Shown here: positions 25,337-35,468 of the stretch, piece after piece | Numbering within the stretch: position 1 is the stretch's first letter | How the letters are laid out: each line of letters starts with the position of its first letter | NCBI RefSeq assembly: GCF_017908595.1 | Contig: NZ_JAGKTL010000005.1 | Span: forward strand, 240,945-304,944 | DNA: 64,000 bases | Direction: 5' to 3' | Origin: Rhodothermus bifroesti | GTDB taxonomy: Bacteria; Bacteroidota; Rhodothermia; Rhodothermales; Rhodothermaceae | Translations under genes and position numbers: made by a program | Notes under the pieces: generated by a model | The model's input: only the letters and a program-made list of their open reading frames with translations | The model's database searches: none | Told to the model about the DNA's origin: nothing

Positions 25337-28105
25337 ATGAAGGGTTTTATGCAGATGGTGGGGTTTGTGTTATGGGGGTGCTGGGTGTGCCTGGCGGCAA
25401 CAGCAGGCACAACGGGTAAGATTGCAGGCTATGTGACCGATGCGGCTACTGGCGAGCCGCTGCCAGGGGTGCAGGTCTACATCGAGGAGACGATGCAGGG
25501 GACCACAACGGGAGCCGATGGTTACTACGTCATTATTAACGTTAAGCCTGGCAGCTATACGCTGGTTTTCAAGTTTGTGGGCTATGCCGACGTGCGTGTC
25601 CAAAACGTCCGGGTGGAGGTAGACAAAACCACCACAATCGATGTGCGGATGCAAGAAACAGTCATTCAGGGCCAAGAAGTGGTGGTGGTAGCCGAACGGC
25701 CTATTGTGCAAATGGACCGGACGACAACCACAGCGTTTGTGGGGGAAGAGGAGCTGCAGGCGCTACCGGTCACCAATATTGGTCAGGTGATCAACCAGCA
25801 GGCTGGTGTGGTTGACGGACACTTTCGCGGCGGCCGTCTTGGTGAGGTGGCTTATTTGATTAACGGTGTGCCGATCAACAACCCATATACAAACAGTGCT
25901 GCCTTAGAGGTGGAGAAAAACATGGTCTCAGCGCTGGAGGTCATTAGTGGGGTCTTTAATGCGGAGTATGGTCAGGCCATGTCGGGCGTGGTGAATATTG
26001 TAACGAAAGGGGTTCCGAGGCGCTGGACAGGTTCGTTTTCGGCGGAGATAGGGGGGATTGCCAGCAATCGCAAGCTAGAATATGTCAAGCGTTTAGCACC
26101 TCCAGGCGATCGGTTGCGTTACGACGACTTTACGTCGGAGATGGTACCGTACTCGAAAGCTGCAGGCTTTCCAGGTCAGGAAGATCTGCAGCTTTCCTTA
26201 GGGGGACCGCTTTTCCGGGATAAACTGGGCGTGCGTGTAACGGGCCGCTATCTTTACAGCGAGAGCCATGTGATCGGTCGGCGGCTGTTTATGCCTTCAG
26301 ACTCTTCGCAAAACCTGAGTTCGGGCAATCCGGAAACGTGGATCATCGTCTCGAGCGGAGACCAGCGCTTTGTGCCCTCGTACATGCAACGCTATTCGGT
26401 CAATGGGGCCTTGACCTATGAGATCCGGCCAGGTGTGCGTTTTGAATACAACCTGTTATGGCAGGATGCCACAGGGCGCAACATTCCCCATCAGCAAAAA
26501 TACGTGCCTGATGGCGTCAACCGCTGGTTTAATACCAGTCAACTTCATCTTTTTAGCCTGCGCCTGACGCCTAATGCGCGCTCGTTTGCCAATCTGAACT
26601 ACAGCTACTTGCGTGACGCTGGGGGCTCTCGCCTCTACGACATTCCCAAAGACTTTAAAGAAACAGGTATTCTGGATCGGCGCTACGTGTCTTCGCGCCT
26701 GAGCTCACTCGAAGGGGGCAATGCCTTTGATGTAGGAGGCAACGACCTGTTTAATGCCAGTGACCTGACGGTGACGCACACGTTTCTGGCTGATTACACC
26801 AATCAGCTTAACCGTGTACATCAGGTCAAAATGGGCATATCGGTACGTCAGCACATCATTCATAACGGGAGTTACGGGATTGAAGTAAGCTCGCGTACGG
26901 GTTGGCTGCCGATGCCTTCACCAGACCCGTATGGCCGGGATACACTTAAAACGCGGCCCTTAGAGCTGGCAGCTTACGTCCAGGATAAGATGGAGTTTAA
27001 GAACCTGATCGTCAATGCAGGTATTCGTTTCGACTATTTCGACCCCGACTATGAGATTCCCCTGGACTGGACGCAGGCGAACCAGCGCTATATCCCGGTC
27101 ATCGACGAAAATGGTCAGTCTACAGGGGATTCGCTCTACAACCGCAAAAAGGCGCCAGTGCGCTATCAGATTAGCCCGCGTCTGGGCATTGCCTTTCCCA
27201 TTTCGGCAACCGGGGTGATCCGTTTTTCGGCTGGATTGTTTTTCCAGATTCCCCAGCTAAGCATTCTCTACACCAATCCTGAGTACGAGGTCAACCCACA
27301 GGATAACAGCACCTATTTTGGTAATCCAGCGCTGAATCCTGAGCGCACACTCCATTTTGAGGTGGGGTTGCAGCAAGGGCTGACTGAGGATTTGGGCGTG
27401 GAGCTGACGCTCTTTTCCAAAGACATCCGTAACCTAACAGGGGTCGAGATCCAGCGCGATTTGCGCACTACAGCCAACTTTGTGCGCTACATCAACCGGG
27501 ATGTGGGCGTGTCGCGCGGCTTTACGTTTTCCCTGTACCAGCGTCCTGGTGGACCGGTTACGTGGGACATTGACTATACGCTTCAGTTTGCCAAAGGGAC
27601 TTCGTCCAACCCCGACGAAGCTTTCCAACGCTTCCAGAGTGGTGAGGAACCCATTTTGTCGCTGGTGCGACTGGATTGGGATCGGCGGCACGTGCTCAAT
27701 GCCAGCATCACGCTAAGTCCAAGCCCGGCCTTATCGCTAACGGTCTTTAGTCGCTACCAAACGGGAACGCCCTACACCACCGTCCGCCGCTTTATTCGCT
27801 CTTATATCAAAAACAACGCCGATCGGCCCAGCGGCTTTACAACCGATCTGCGCATGTACCTGCGACCGCCGGTTTTTGAGAACCGGCTGAGTCTGGTTCT
27901 ACAGGTGGATAACCTCTTTGACGCTATGATCCACTATGGCGTCTATGAGGATACCGGGCGCGGCGACGAGTCCGTGACCAAAGCACAGTACGAGCGTACG
28001 GGCACGCGGCCTGGGGGAGTAAATAGCCTCGATGAGTATTTCTTCCGCCAGAGCTGGTTTTCGGCGCCGCGACGGGTCTACTTCGGTCTTCGTTACGATT
28101 TCTGA
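25337..28105 (+). CDS. TonB-dependent receptor with carboxypeptidase-like N-domain
   Basis: A 922-residue outer-membrane receptor. After the signal peptide (VGFVLWGCWVCLAATAG) comes a carboxypeptidase-regulatory-like domain (IAGYVTDAATGEPLPGVQVY), then the TonB plug (VIQGQEVVVVAE, INQQAGVVDGHFRGG, LINGVPINNPY, YGQAMSGVVNIVTKG) and a large barrel ending LRYDF with the terminal phenylalanine. It imports a large ligand, probably an oligosaccharide, using TonB energy. ATG 25337 gives the best signal peptide; GTG 25280 is also in frame and closely preceded by a G-rich run. It is first in an operon with the two following genes and is probably controlled by the LacI operator. Confidence 0.85.
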   Translation: MKGFMQMVGFVLWGCWVCLAATAGTTGKIAGYVTDAATGEPLPGVQVYIEETMQGTTTGADGYYVIINVKPGSYTLVFKFVGYADVRVQNVRVEVDKTTTIDVRMQETVIQGQEVVVVAERPIVQMDRTTTTAFVGEEELQALPVTNIGQVINQQAGVVDGHFRGGRLGEVAYLINGVPINNPYTNSAALEVEKNMVSALEVISGVFNAEYGQAMSGVVNIVTKGVPRRWTGSFSAEIGGIASNRKLEYVKRLAPPGDRLRYDDFTSEMVPYSKAAGFPGQEDLQLSLGGPLFRDKLGVRVTGRYLYSESHVIGRRLFMPSDSSQNLSSGNPETWIIVSSGDQRFVPSYMQRYSVNGALTYEIRPGVRFEYNLLWQDATGRNIPHQQKYVPDGVNRWFNTSQLHLFSLRLTPNARSFANLNYSYLRDAGGSRLYDIPKDFKETGILDRRYVSSRLSSLEGGNAFDVGGNDLFNASDLTVTHTFLADYTNQLNRVHQVKMGISVRQHIIHNGSYGIEVSSRTGWLPMPSPDPYGRDTLKTRPLELAAYVQDKMEFKNLIVNAGIRFDYFDPDYEIPLDWTQANQRYIPVIDENGQSTGDSLYNRKKAPVRYQISPRLGIAFPISATGVIRFSAGLFFQIPQLSILYTNPEYEVNPQDNSTYFGNPALNPERTLHFEVGLQQGLTEDLGVELTLFSKDIRNLTGVEIQRDLRTTANFVRYINRDVGVSRGFTFSLYQRPGGPVTWDIDYTLQFAKGTSSNPDEAFQRFQSGEEPILSLVRLDWDRRHVLNASITLSPSPALSLTVFSRYQTGTPYTTVRRFIRSYIKNNADRPSGFTTDLRMYLRPPVFENRLSLVLQVDNLFDAMIHYGVYEDTGRGDESVTKAQYERTGTRPGGVNSLDEYFFRQSWFSAPRRVYFGLRYDF

Positions 28106-28131
28106 CAGCGCAAGGCACGTTTTGCAGTCGT

Positions 28132-31100
28132 ATGCAACTGAAGTTTTTCCTTAGAAGATTGGGGCAGACTGCCAGCTGGATGCTGGCCGGATTGCTTTTG
28201 GTGGTTCGGGTCCAAGCCCAGGAAGGGAGTACGATCCCGCCGGAGTACCGGGGCCGAGAAGATGCGGTAGCTCGGGGGATTATGAATGGCAACCTGATCG
28301 AGACGAACTACCGCAACCATGGCGAAATGGCCCGCTGGAACGATATGCCTTGGGGCATTTGGCCTAAAACGATTGGTGGGCGTCATATCGACGGGATTGC
28401 TGTTGTGGTTGTGGGCTTAGTACGTGGCGAGCGGGCTAAGTGGAGTCAACCCCCGTACAACTTCTGGCCACCGGGCACGCGTGACACGCTGCTTAACCCG
28501 GTCAGCATTCGCTATCGCGAGGCCGGAACCAAGGTCAACCCGGCCGATGGCCGTGTCTGGGGCTGGCTGCCGCTACCGGGCTTCCACAATCCCTTCCGGC
28601 GAGATCCCGTCACGAACCAACGCCAACCCGTGCCAGCGATCAGCGACGACCCCAGCTCTTGGCCACCCTTTTGGCCCGACAAACTCCATATCGCAGATGA
28701 CCCGGGATGGCCAGGACGCTGGAATGGCATGTTTGGCAAAGGCGTTTTCAATGCCGACCAAGAGAGCTTCTATGTGATGGATGACCTGTCGGATGCTGAG
28801 TACCTCATCGATCCACGCACGCGTCGCCCCAATAGCCAATACGGTATCTATTACCCAGACCCGAACGACTCCACCAAAGGCGGCCTCGGACTGCAGGTCA
28901 ACGTGCGGCTGTTACAGTGGGCCAACATCCTCGCCGAGGACGTCATGTTCATGATTTACCGCATCACCAATCTCGGAAAGACCAACTTCGGTGAGGTGCT
29001 CGCCGATGTGCCAGGTCAGCCCCAGACAGGGCTTTACTTTGCCCAGTTTGTCGACTATGGCATGGGCAACGAGGAAACCGACGAAAGCGCTGCCTTTAAC
29101 CCACAGCTCGACGTAGCCTACGGTTGGGATCACGACGGCATTGGCCAGCACATGACCGGTGGTACCTACAAACTAGGCTATACCGGTTTTGCCTTCCTCG
29201 AAAGCCCAGCGAACGATCATGATGGTCTGGATAACGACGAAGATGGAATTGTCGACGAGCAGCGTTTTGGGGGACCAGGCTTTCTGATTGAAGGACGCGA
29301 CAACATCCGGGCCTACGTCCAGGCAAACTACAACATAACCCTGTTTGAACGGCACTACGGACCGCTCGAAAACCGTCGCGCCTACTTAGCCGGTCGTTGG
29401 TGGACCGGTGATGAGGACCTAGACTGGGTAGGCTTTGACGATGCCAACAGAAACGGCGTGTGTGACGAAGGGGAGCTGCTGAACGACGACGTGGGCCGCG
29501 ATGGACTGGGTCCCTATGATATCGGCTATCCAGGACCCGACGAAGGCGAATGTGACGGCCAGCCCTCCATCGGTGAGCCTAACTTTGACGAGCTGGACGT
29601 TGACGAAAGTGACCAAATTGGGCTAACCGGCTTCCACTTGGGTACCCGTCCTTTCTACGAAGCAGGCGATAACCTGCGGGATGACTCGTGGATGTGGGCG
29701 CGTATTCGCCAGAGCCAGTTTCGACTAGGGCAAGAGCCACGCCAGTTTGTGGCCAACGTAGAGCCTTTCCTCAACTTTAGCTCTGGTCCCGTCGAACTGG
29801 GCTCCAATGAAACCGACTTTTTCTCCCTGGGCTGGATCTTTGGCGTCGACGAGCAGGACTTCTTCAAAAACCGCCAGACCGTCCAGCGGATCTACGATGC
29901 CGATTACCGGTTTGCCCAGCCGCCGATGATGCCTACGCTCAAGGCTGAAGCGGGCGACGGCTACGTAGTGCTCTCATGGGATACCTTGGCATTGCGCAGC
30001 TTTGACCGGTTTACACAGCAATTCGATTTCGAGGGTTTCAAACTCTACAAGGCCACTGACCCCCTCTTTTCGGACGCCCGCGTCATTACCAATGTCTATG
30101 GGGTCCCCACCTTCTATAAGCCCATTGCCCAGTGGGATCTCATCAACGAGTATTCGGGCACCGTCCCTGTGTTGGAAAACACAGCGTTTTACGATCTAGG
30201 GAGCAATACAGGACTCCAGTTTAGCTATATCGATCGGGATGTGGTTAACGGCAAAACCTATTACTATGCCCTGGTGGCTTATGATCACGGCTTTCGTCCT
30301 GAACCCGATGAGCTGAATCCTAACCCAGAACCCATCGATCCCCAGGAGAACGTTTTTAGTGTCAATGTAGACCAGGCAGGTAATATTCGCGGGCATTCGC
30401 CTAATGTCGCCATTGTAACCCCACGTGCCCGCGCGGCTGGCTACGTGCCTGCCGCTACAAACGAAGACCTCAGCCGGCCTACCGAAGGCATAGGCACAGG
30501 TCGGATTGAGGTCACCGTGGTCAACAGCGAGGCGATTCGTCCCGATGTGGTTTACCGGCTAACGTTCGCCGATACGACCGAAGGTTTCGGCGACGTTTAC
30601 CGCACAACCCACTTTGCACTGTACAATGCCACTACCAACGAGGTGCTGATCCCACGCACGCCCCTGATCGAATCGCCCCAAACCACGGTAGCAGCGGATG
30701 GTTTTGTGATTACCATTTACAACGATGCCCGGGCCGTCAACTGGAACCAGACGGGGTGGGTCGGGCAAGATCCCGAAACAGGACAAACCGTCTTTCGGCG
30801 GAATCCGCGCCAGCTTGCCGGCTACCAGACCAACTGGGTGGTCTCGATCGAAGAGGATCAGGGAAGCAACTTTTCGGCCCCTGCCTACTACGAGTACGAA
30901 ATCTGGTATGCCGATTCGCTTTATCGCACGCCTACCCGGCCTTATCCAGGACATCTACGCGGCGCTTATATCCCCTTCTGGTGCCGTAATCTGTCTACAG
31001 GCCAGAGCTGCGACCTCCTGGTACGTGACTTAAACAGCAATGGCCAGGTCGATCTCCCAGGAGATGCCCTAGTCGTAGCCGACTTGCGTGCCGGCGTGCA

Positions 31101-31575
31101 TCGTTTCCGTTATGTGCTCACGTTCTCGGTAGCTGGCGAAAGCATTGCGCCATCCCCAGGTAACCGGATCCGCATCTCGACCTTCCGGCCTTTTTCCCGA
31201 AACGACTACTTCCAGTTCACCATGCGGCCGGGATATGTGGATACCGACCTGGCCCGTAAGGAGCTGGAAAAAATTGCCGTTGTGCCCAACCCGTACATTG
31301 CAGCAGCCGAGTGGGAACCGCGCACGCAGGTTCAAGGCCGAGGGCCGCGTCGCATCCAGTTTATCCACCTTCCCGAGCGCTGCACCATCCGCATCTTCAA
31401 TATGCGGGGTGAGCTGGTGCGTAAGCTAGAACATCAAGGGGTAAATGGAGATGGGGCAGCCTGGTGGGACCTCCTTACTGAAGATGGGCAGGAAGTCGCT
31501 TACGGTGTCTACATCTATCACGTTGAGGCCCCAGGGATTGGCGAAAAAGTCGGCAAGTTTGCGATTGTTAAGTGA
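28132..31575 (+). CDS. Giant secreted protein with calcium-binding-like repeats and C-terminal sorting domain
   Basis: A 1147-residue secreted protein (signal ASWMLAGLLLVVRVQAQ). The middle holds aspartate-rich loops such as DHDGLDNDEDGIVDE and FDDANRNGVCDEGEL, like thrombospondin type 3 or dockerin calcium loops. Fibronectin-like modules follow (VVLSWDTLALRSFDRFTQQF; TYYYALVAYDHG). It ends in a FlgD-like/T9SS-type domain: VVPNPYIAAAEW, CTIRIFNMRGELVRKL, GVYIYHVEAPG, GKFAIVK. No enzyme motif is visible. It sits between a TonB receptor (27-base gap) and a PorV/PorQ-like gene (GTGA overlap), so it is likely surface-exposed and may work with both. The function is unknown. Confidence 0.75.
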   Translation: MQLKFFLRRLGQTASWMLAGLLLVVRVQAQEGSTIPPEYRGREDAVARGIMNGNLIETNYRNHGEMARWNDMPWGIWPKTIGGRHIDGIAVVVVGLVRGERAKWSQPPYNFWPPGTRDTLLNPVSIRYREAGTKVNPADGRVWGWLPLPGFHNPFRRDPVTNQRQPVPAISDDPSSWPPFWPDKLHIADDPGWPGRWNGMFGKGVFNADQESFYVMDDLSDAEYLIDPRTRRPNSQYGIYYPDPNDSTKGGLGLQVNVRLLQWANILAEDVMFMIYRITNLGKTNFGEVLADVPGQPQTGLYFAQFVDYGMGNEETDESAAFNPQLDVAYGWDHDGIGQHMTGGTYKLGYTGFAFLESPANDHDGLDNDEDGIVDEQRFGGPGFLIEGRDNIRAYVQANYNITLFERHYGPLENRRAYLAGRWWTGDEDLDWVGFDDANRNGVCDEGELLNDDVGRDGLGPYDIGYPGPDEGECDGQPSIGEPNFDELDVDESDQIGLTGFHLGTRPFYEAGDNLRDDSWMWARIRQSQFRLGQEPRQFVANVEPFLNFSSGPVELGSNETDFFSLGWIFGVDEQDFFKNRQTVQRIYDADYRFAQPPMMPTLKAEAGDGYVVLSWDTLALRSFDRFTQQFDFEGFKLYKATDPLFSDARVITNVYGVPTFYKPIAQWDLINEYSGTVPVLENTAFYDLGSNTGLQFSYIDRDVVNGKTYYYALVAYDHGFRPEPDELNPNPEPIDPQENVFSVNVDQAGNIRGHSPNVAIVTPRARAAGYVPAATNEDLSRPTEGIGTGRIEVTVVNSEAIRPDVVYRLTFADTTEGFGDVYRTTHFALYNATTNEVLIPRTPLIESPQTTVAADGFVITIYNDARAVNWNQTGWVGQDPETGQTVFRRNPRQLAGYQTNWVVSIEEDQGSNFSAPAYYEYEIWYADSLYRTPTRPYPGHLRGAYIPFWCRNLSTGQSCDLLVRDLNSNGQVDLPGDALVVADLRAGVHRFRYVLTFSVAGESIAPSPGNRIRISTFRPFSRNDYFQFTMRPGYVDTDLARKELEKIAVVPNPYIAAAEWEPRTQVQGRGPRRIQFIHLPERCTIRIFNMRGELVRKLEHQGVNGDGAAWWDLLTEDGQEVAYGVYIYHVEAPGIGEKVGKFAIVK

Positions 31576-32636
31576 AAAGACGCATGCGTAGGCTACAACA
31601 TCTTAGGATGTGCCTGCTGCTAAGCCTGCTGATAAGCGGGGTGGGGCAGCACTTTCAGGCAAAGGCGCAGAGCCGGGTAGGGACAACCGCTGCGCCGTTT
31701 CTGGTGTTAGGTACTGGTGCCAGAGGGAGCGCTTTAGGCCATGCCTATACAGCAGTAGCTACAGGTGGGGACGCGCTCTTCTGGAATCCCGCGGGGGCAG
31801 CGCGCCTCGACGATGAAAACCGCGGAAGCGTTTTTTTTACCCACACCCGTTGGCTAGCGGACATCAACTACAATGCCGTGGGCGTTGTGGTGCCGGCTTT
31901 TGCTGCCGGAGCTGTGGGATTGTCCCTGGGACAGGTTGACTACGGCCGCATGGAAGTGCGCACGGTCGACCTTCCCCAAGGCACAGGCGAAACGTTCGGG
32001 GCCACAGACCTGGTCGTAGGGTTGAGCTATGCCCAGCCGCTGACCAATACATTCTACATCGGGGGCACGGTTAAATACGTTCGGCAACAAATCTACGATA
32101 TGAGTGCGCATGCTATTGCCCTCGATATTGGATTCATTCTAGAAACCCAATACCTGAACGGGCTGCGCCTGGCCGCCTCGATCATGAACTTTGGGAGTGA
32201 GATGCAAATGCGCGGCGTAAACACCCGCGTGTTTGTCGACATCGACCCCACCCATAGCGGCAGCAATAACGCGCTTCCTGCGCAACTGGAGACGTCAAGC
32301 TGGGACTTGCCCCTGTCGTTCAAGTTTGGCGTAGCCTGGCCCATGTTCCGCGCCGACCAGGTGCACATGTCGCTCTACGCCGACGCTCACCAACCCACCG
32401 ACAATAACCTAAACGCCGACTTTGGTGCTGAACTGCGCTTTTTGCTGGGCAATGTGAATCTCGACCTGCGCGCAGGCTATAAAGACTTACCCCTCAAAAA
32501 TGCTTATGCGCATTGGACGCTGGGCGGCGGTTTGGATATGCGCTTAGGTGCTGTGCGCTTTGGAGCCGACATCGGCTATATCCCTTTTGCGCTGCTTGGC
32601 AATGTGACTATGCTGGACCTTCGCCTGTATTTCTGA
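31572..32636 (+). CDS. PorV/PorQ-family outer-membrane protein
   Basis: A 354-residue FadL-like barrel of the PorV/PorQ (UPF0164) family. After the signal peptide the family signature appears: FLVLGTGARGSALGHAYTA, GGDALFWNPAGAARL, then THTRWLADINYN and GLSYAQPL, with MLDLRLYF at the C-terminus. PorV is the T9SS shuttle that carries substrates from the translocon to the attachment complex; PorQ and other paralogues have less clear roles. The GTG start overlaps the preceding stop. Its position beside a giant protein with a sorting-type C-terminus suggests a dedicated paralogue and not the general T9SS component, but that is inference. Confidence 0.8.
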   Translation: MKRRMRRLQHLRMCLLLSLLISGVGQHFQAKAQSRVGTTAAPFLVLGTGARGSALGHAYTAVATGGDALFWNPAGAARLDDENRGSVFFTHTRWLADINYNAVGVVVPAFAAGAVGLSLGQVDYGRMEVRTVDLPQGTGETFGATDLVVGLSYAQPLTNTFYIGGTVKYVRQQIYDMSAHAIALDIGFILETQYLNGLRLAASIMNFGSEMQMRGVNTRVFVDIDPTHSGSNNALPAQLETSSWDLPLSFKFGVAWPMFRADQVHMSLYADAHQPTDNNLNADFGAELRFLLGNVNLDLRAGYKDLPLKNAYAHWTLGGGLDMRLGAVRFGADIGYIPFALLGNVTMLDLRLYF

Positions 32637-32684
32637 GCCAAGAAAAAACCAACAACCCTAAAACCTAAAACCAGAGGAGGTCCT

Positions 32685-35390
32685 ATGAAGCGCCTCGCTA
32701 CCACCGGTACATGGCTGGGAGTCATGCTGGCCCTAAGCTGGGCCGTTCGCGCTCCCGCACAGCCTATTCCCCCGGTACCGCACATTTTTACGTTTAACTC
32801 ACTGGATGATTTCCTCAACCTGTGGAGCTCTTATGGAGCTCCCGTACGGTATGGATCCCCGGATACGATCACCTATCCGGAAGGCCGAGAATATTTTGTG
32901 TTTTCAGAGTATGAAGATGGCGCTTTAGGGAAAGCGCTTTGGGTTGACTGGTCCCTCTTCACCGACCAGTCCTGGGGCGGCTCCAACGGACTACTTTATA
33001 TCCGTCCAGACCCTGAGGTAAGTAGCCCCAGTGCTCCACAGCCCGACTCGTTTTTTGCAGCAGCTTCCCTTTGGGACATTTCAGATTTCACCCATATTCA
33101 CCTGCGCTATAAGACGCTCGTGCCTGCCAATCATCCGGATGCCACCATCCGCATTAAGCTGCACGACGCCAGCCTTGGCGTAGGTACCTCGCCCAGCTCA
33201 GAAACAGAAGACTGGTATACCGAGTCCCGGGATGTCTACGACGATGCCTCCGGTCAGTGGAAAGTATGGACGGTACCGCTAACCGATCTGGGTCTTCCGG
33301 GATCTACTGTTCCCGCGGGTGGATTTTCGCGGCCAGGATGCCAGGCTGGAGGCAATCCGCTGCAGCAATCAGGCTGCTGGAGTGGATTGCTAGGGAATGG
33401 CAAACTGGATCTCGATAAAATTGCAGCGCTTACGATTGAATTTACTGGTCCGCAAGCTGGTGCTCAGCGAGACAGTACCATTTTTGGCACCATTGCGTTT
33501 GATGAACTTTGGGTCTCCGGCGTGCGCTATGAGCTCTTAGGCGACTTCGACAACACCAGTGCACTAAGTCACTGGAAAAACAGCAATGCAGGGAGCTACA
33601 CCCTGACAGCGAGCACCGATACCATCCAAGGCACAGGTGCTATTGAGTTGGCTTATAATTTGGTAGGAGACCTGAGCTGGGGTGACAGTGTCGATGTGCA
33701 GTATGAGTTGCCGGCAGGGCAGTTTTTCCCCGACATGACAGCACGCACGCACCTGAGCTTGTTCTATAAAGTGCTTGAGCCCGCCAGCGATCCATCGGCC
33801 GTTCGATTGAACATTAAGCTTTTCGACTACAGCACAGGCCAAAAAGAAGAGTGGCACTATAGCGGGATTGCCACCGTACTGGGCGACACAACAGGCGTGT
33901 GGCGTCGGCTACTGGTTCCGTTGAGCGGGTTTGCCATTCCAAGCTGGATAAGCTATAAAGGCGACGAAACACTCAATTTGGACAAGATTGGCGGCTGGCA
34001 GGTGCAGATTCAGATTGCCCAGGGGGCCACTTCAAGTGGACGGATCCTCTTTGATCGCCTTTCTAGCTATGGCGAGCGGCAAACTGACTTTGAACCCCCG
34101 GCTGCAGTGACGGGCTTCGAAGTGCTGGCTTTGGCACCTTATGAAAACCTGATTAGCTGGCAAGACGTGCCAGGAGAAAGCCGAGAGACCTACACCATTT
34201 ACTTTAGCGAAGCCCCCATCGACTCGGTCAATCAGCCGGGCGTCATGGTCGTAGCGCACAATATTCCAGAAAATACCCAGATTTACACGCACAAGCTCTT
34301 CTATCCCATTAACGACCAAGAAGTAACCTATTACTATGCCATCACAGCTACCGACGAGGCAGGCAATACGTCGGAGCCCACGGTGCTCACAAGCCCGGTG
34401 ACCAACACCGCCAAAGGCCTGCCAACCATTTCGATGAGCCCACCGGCCAACTTTGTGGCCGACGGTGACTTGAGTGAATGGGCAGGCATCACGCCGATTC
34501 ATCTCGAGCCCGACGGTGCCTTCTACGGTCACGTAGCCCGTGGATTTGAAATCAACGGCCCAGGGGATCTCTCGGCCGATGTCTATTTGGCCGTAGATAA
34601 CGAAGCGCTCTATGTGGCCTTTGATGTGACCGACGACGCATACTTCCCCGTGCCGGATGGTGTGACCTCAAGCCGATGGCTCTACGACGGTGCCGAGCTC
34701 TACATCGGGCTCTACGACTGGCGCGGGCCAAAGCACGACCGTTTCCAAAGCGGTGCTGAGCCAGACTACAAGTTCTACTTCTATAAGCAGGTATTCTTCC
34801 GGGATGGTGGTCCGCAAATTCAAGCAGGTACCGAGGACTACGCCTGGGTGCCTACGGATAAAGGCTATGCGTTTGAGGCTCGGATTCGGTTCGATGCCCA
34901 CGCCTTTGAGACCGCAGGCATCTTTGTGCCTAGAAACGGCATGCGCGTGCCGCTGGACCTTGTGATTATGGACAACGACGTCGGCGGTCAAGCCCGTGAG
35001 GGCATCTTGACCTATTCACCAGACAATGACGACAATTCGTGGCAGTCGCCACTGTACTGGTTCTATACCTGGATTGGCGACCGCTTTGCCGTCAACGTGG
35101 TACGCCCCGTGGCAGGAGCCACGCCAGAGGCATTTCGGGTCTATACCAACTACCCGAATCCATTTGCCCGCACGACACGCATCCGGTATGACCTGCCTCG
35201 CACCGAGCGTGTCGTGGTGCGCGTCTTTAACGCCCTGGGTCAAGAAGTGCAAAAGCTGGTCGACGCCGTGCAGGCAGCAGGCACCTACGAAGTGCGCTTC
35301 GATGCCCTAAATCTGCCCGCAGGCGTGTACTTCTACCAGGTGCAGGCCGGTCGCCACGTCGAAACCCGCTCAATGGTGGTTATCCGATAA
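32685..35390 (+). CDS. T9SS-secreted multidomain protein with CBM9-like domain
   Basis: A 901-residue exported protein with a strong ribosome site (AGAGGAGGT, 32673-32681). The order is: signal peptide; two jelly-roll-like segments (IHLRYKTLVP, LSLFYKVLEP, FDELWVSG, ILFDRLSSYG); a fibronectin-like module (FEVLALAPYENLISWQDVPG); a CBM9/DOMON-like domain (DGDLSEWAGITPIHLE, VYLAVDNEALYVAFDVTDD, YDGAELYIGLYDWRG); and a T9SS type A sorting domain (NYPNPFARTTRIRYDLP, GQEVQKLVD, LPAGVYFYQVQAG). CBM9 modules bind xylan or cellulose ends, so it probably holds polysaccharide at the cell surface. No catalytic domain is recognisable. A 16-bp terminator hairpin follows. Confidence 0.78.
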   Translation: MKRLATTGTWLGVMLALSWAVRAPAQPIPPVPHIFTFNSLDDFLNLWSSYGAPVRYGSPDTITYPEGREYFVFSEYEDGALGKALWVDWSLFTDQSWGGSNGLLYIRPDPEVSSPSAPQPDSFFAAASLWDISDFTHIHLRYKTLVPANHPDATIRIKLHDASLGVGTSPSSETEDWYTESRDVYDDASGQWKVWTVPLTDLGLPGSTVPAGGFSRPGCQAGGNPLQQSGCWSGLLGNGKLDLDKIAALTIEFTGPQAGAQRDSTIFGTIAFDELWVSGVRYELLGDFDNTSALSHWKNSNAGSYTLTASTDTIQGTGAIELAYNLVGDLSWGDSVDVQYELPAGQFFPDMTARTHLSLFYKVLEPASDPSAVRLNIKLFDYSTGQKEEWHYSGIATVLGDTTGVWRRLLVPLSGFAIPSWISYKGDETLNLDKIGGWQVQIQIAQGATSSGRILFDRLSSYGERQTDFEPPAAVTGFEVLALAPYENLISWQDVPGESRETYTIYFSEAPIDSVNQPGVMVVAHNIPENTQIYTHKLFYPINDQEVTYYYAITATDEAGNTSEPTVLTSPVTNTAKGLPTISMSPPANFVADGDLSEWAGITPIHLEPDGAFYGHVARGFEINGPGDLSADVYLAVDNEALYVAFDVTDDAYFPVPDGVTSSRWLYDGAELYIGLYDWRGPKHDRFQSGAEPDYKFYFYKQVFFRDGGPQIQAGTEDYAWVPTDKGYAFEARIRFDAHAFETAGIFVPRNGMRVPLDLVIMDNDVGGQAREGILTYSPDNDDNSWQSPLYWFYTWIGDRFAVNVVRPVAGATPEAFRVYTNYPNPFARTTRIRYDLPRTERVVVRVFNALGQEVQKLVDAVQAAGTYEVRFDALNLPAGVYFYQVQAGRHVETRSMVVIR

Positions 35391-35399
35391 ATCGCGAAT

Positions 35400-35437
35400 C
35401 TCTGGGGTGGGAAAGCGTGGTCTTTCCCACCCCAGAG
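35400..35437 (+). terminator. 16-bp perfect hairpin after the CBM9 protein gene
   Basis: CTCTGGGGTGGGAAAG (35400-35415) and CTTTCCCACCCCAGAG (35422-35437) are fully complementary with a six-base loop, ten bases after the stop codon. Only TT follows instead of a long T-run. It should end the LacI-controlled transcript and separates it from the AT-rich GH12 gene. Confidence 0.75.
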
Positions 35438-35468
35438 TTCTAACGTTCCCCAAACCCTAGAGCAGACT

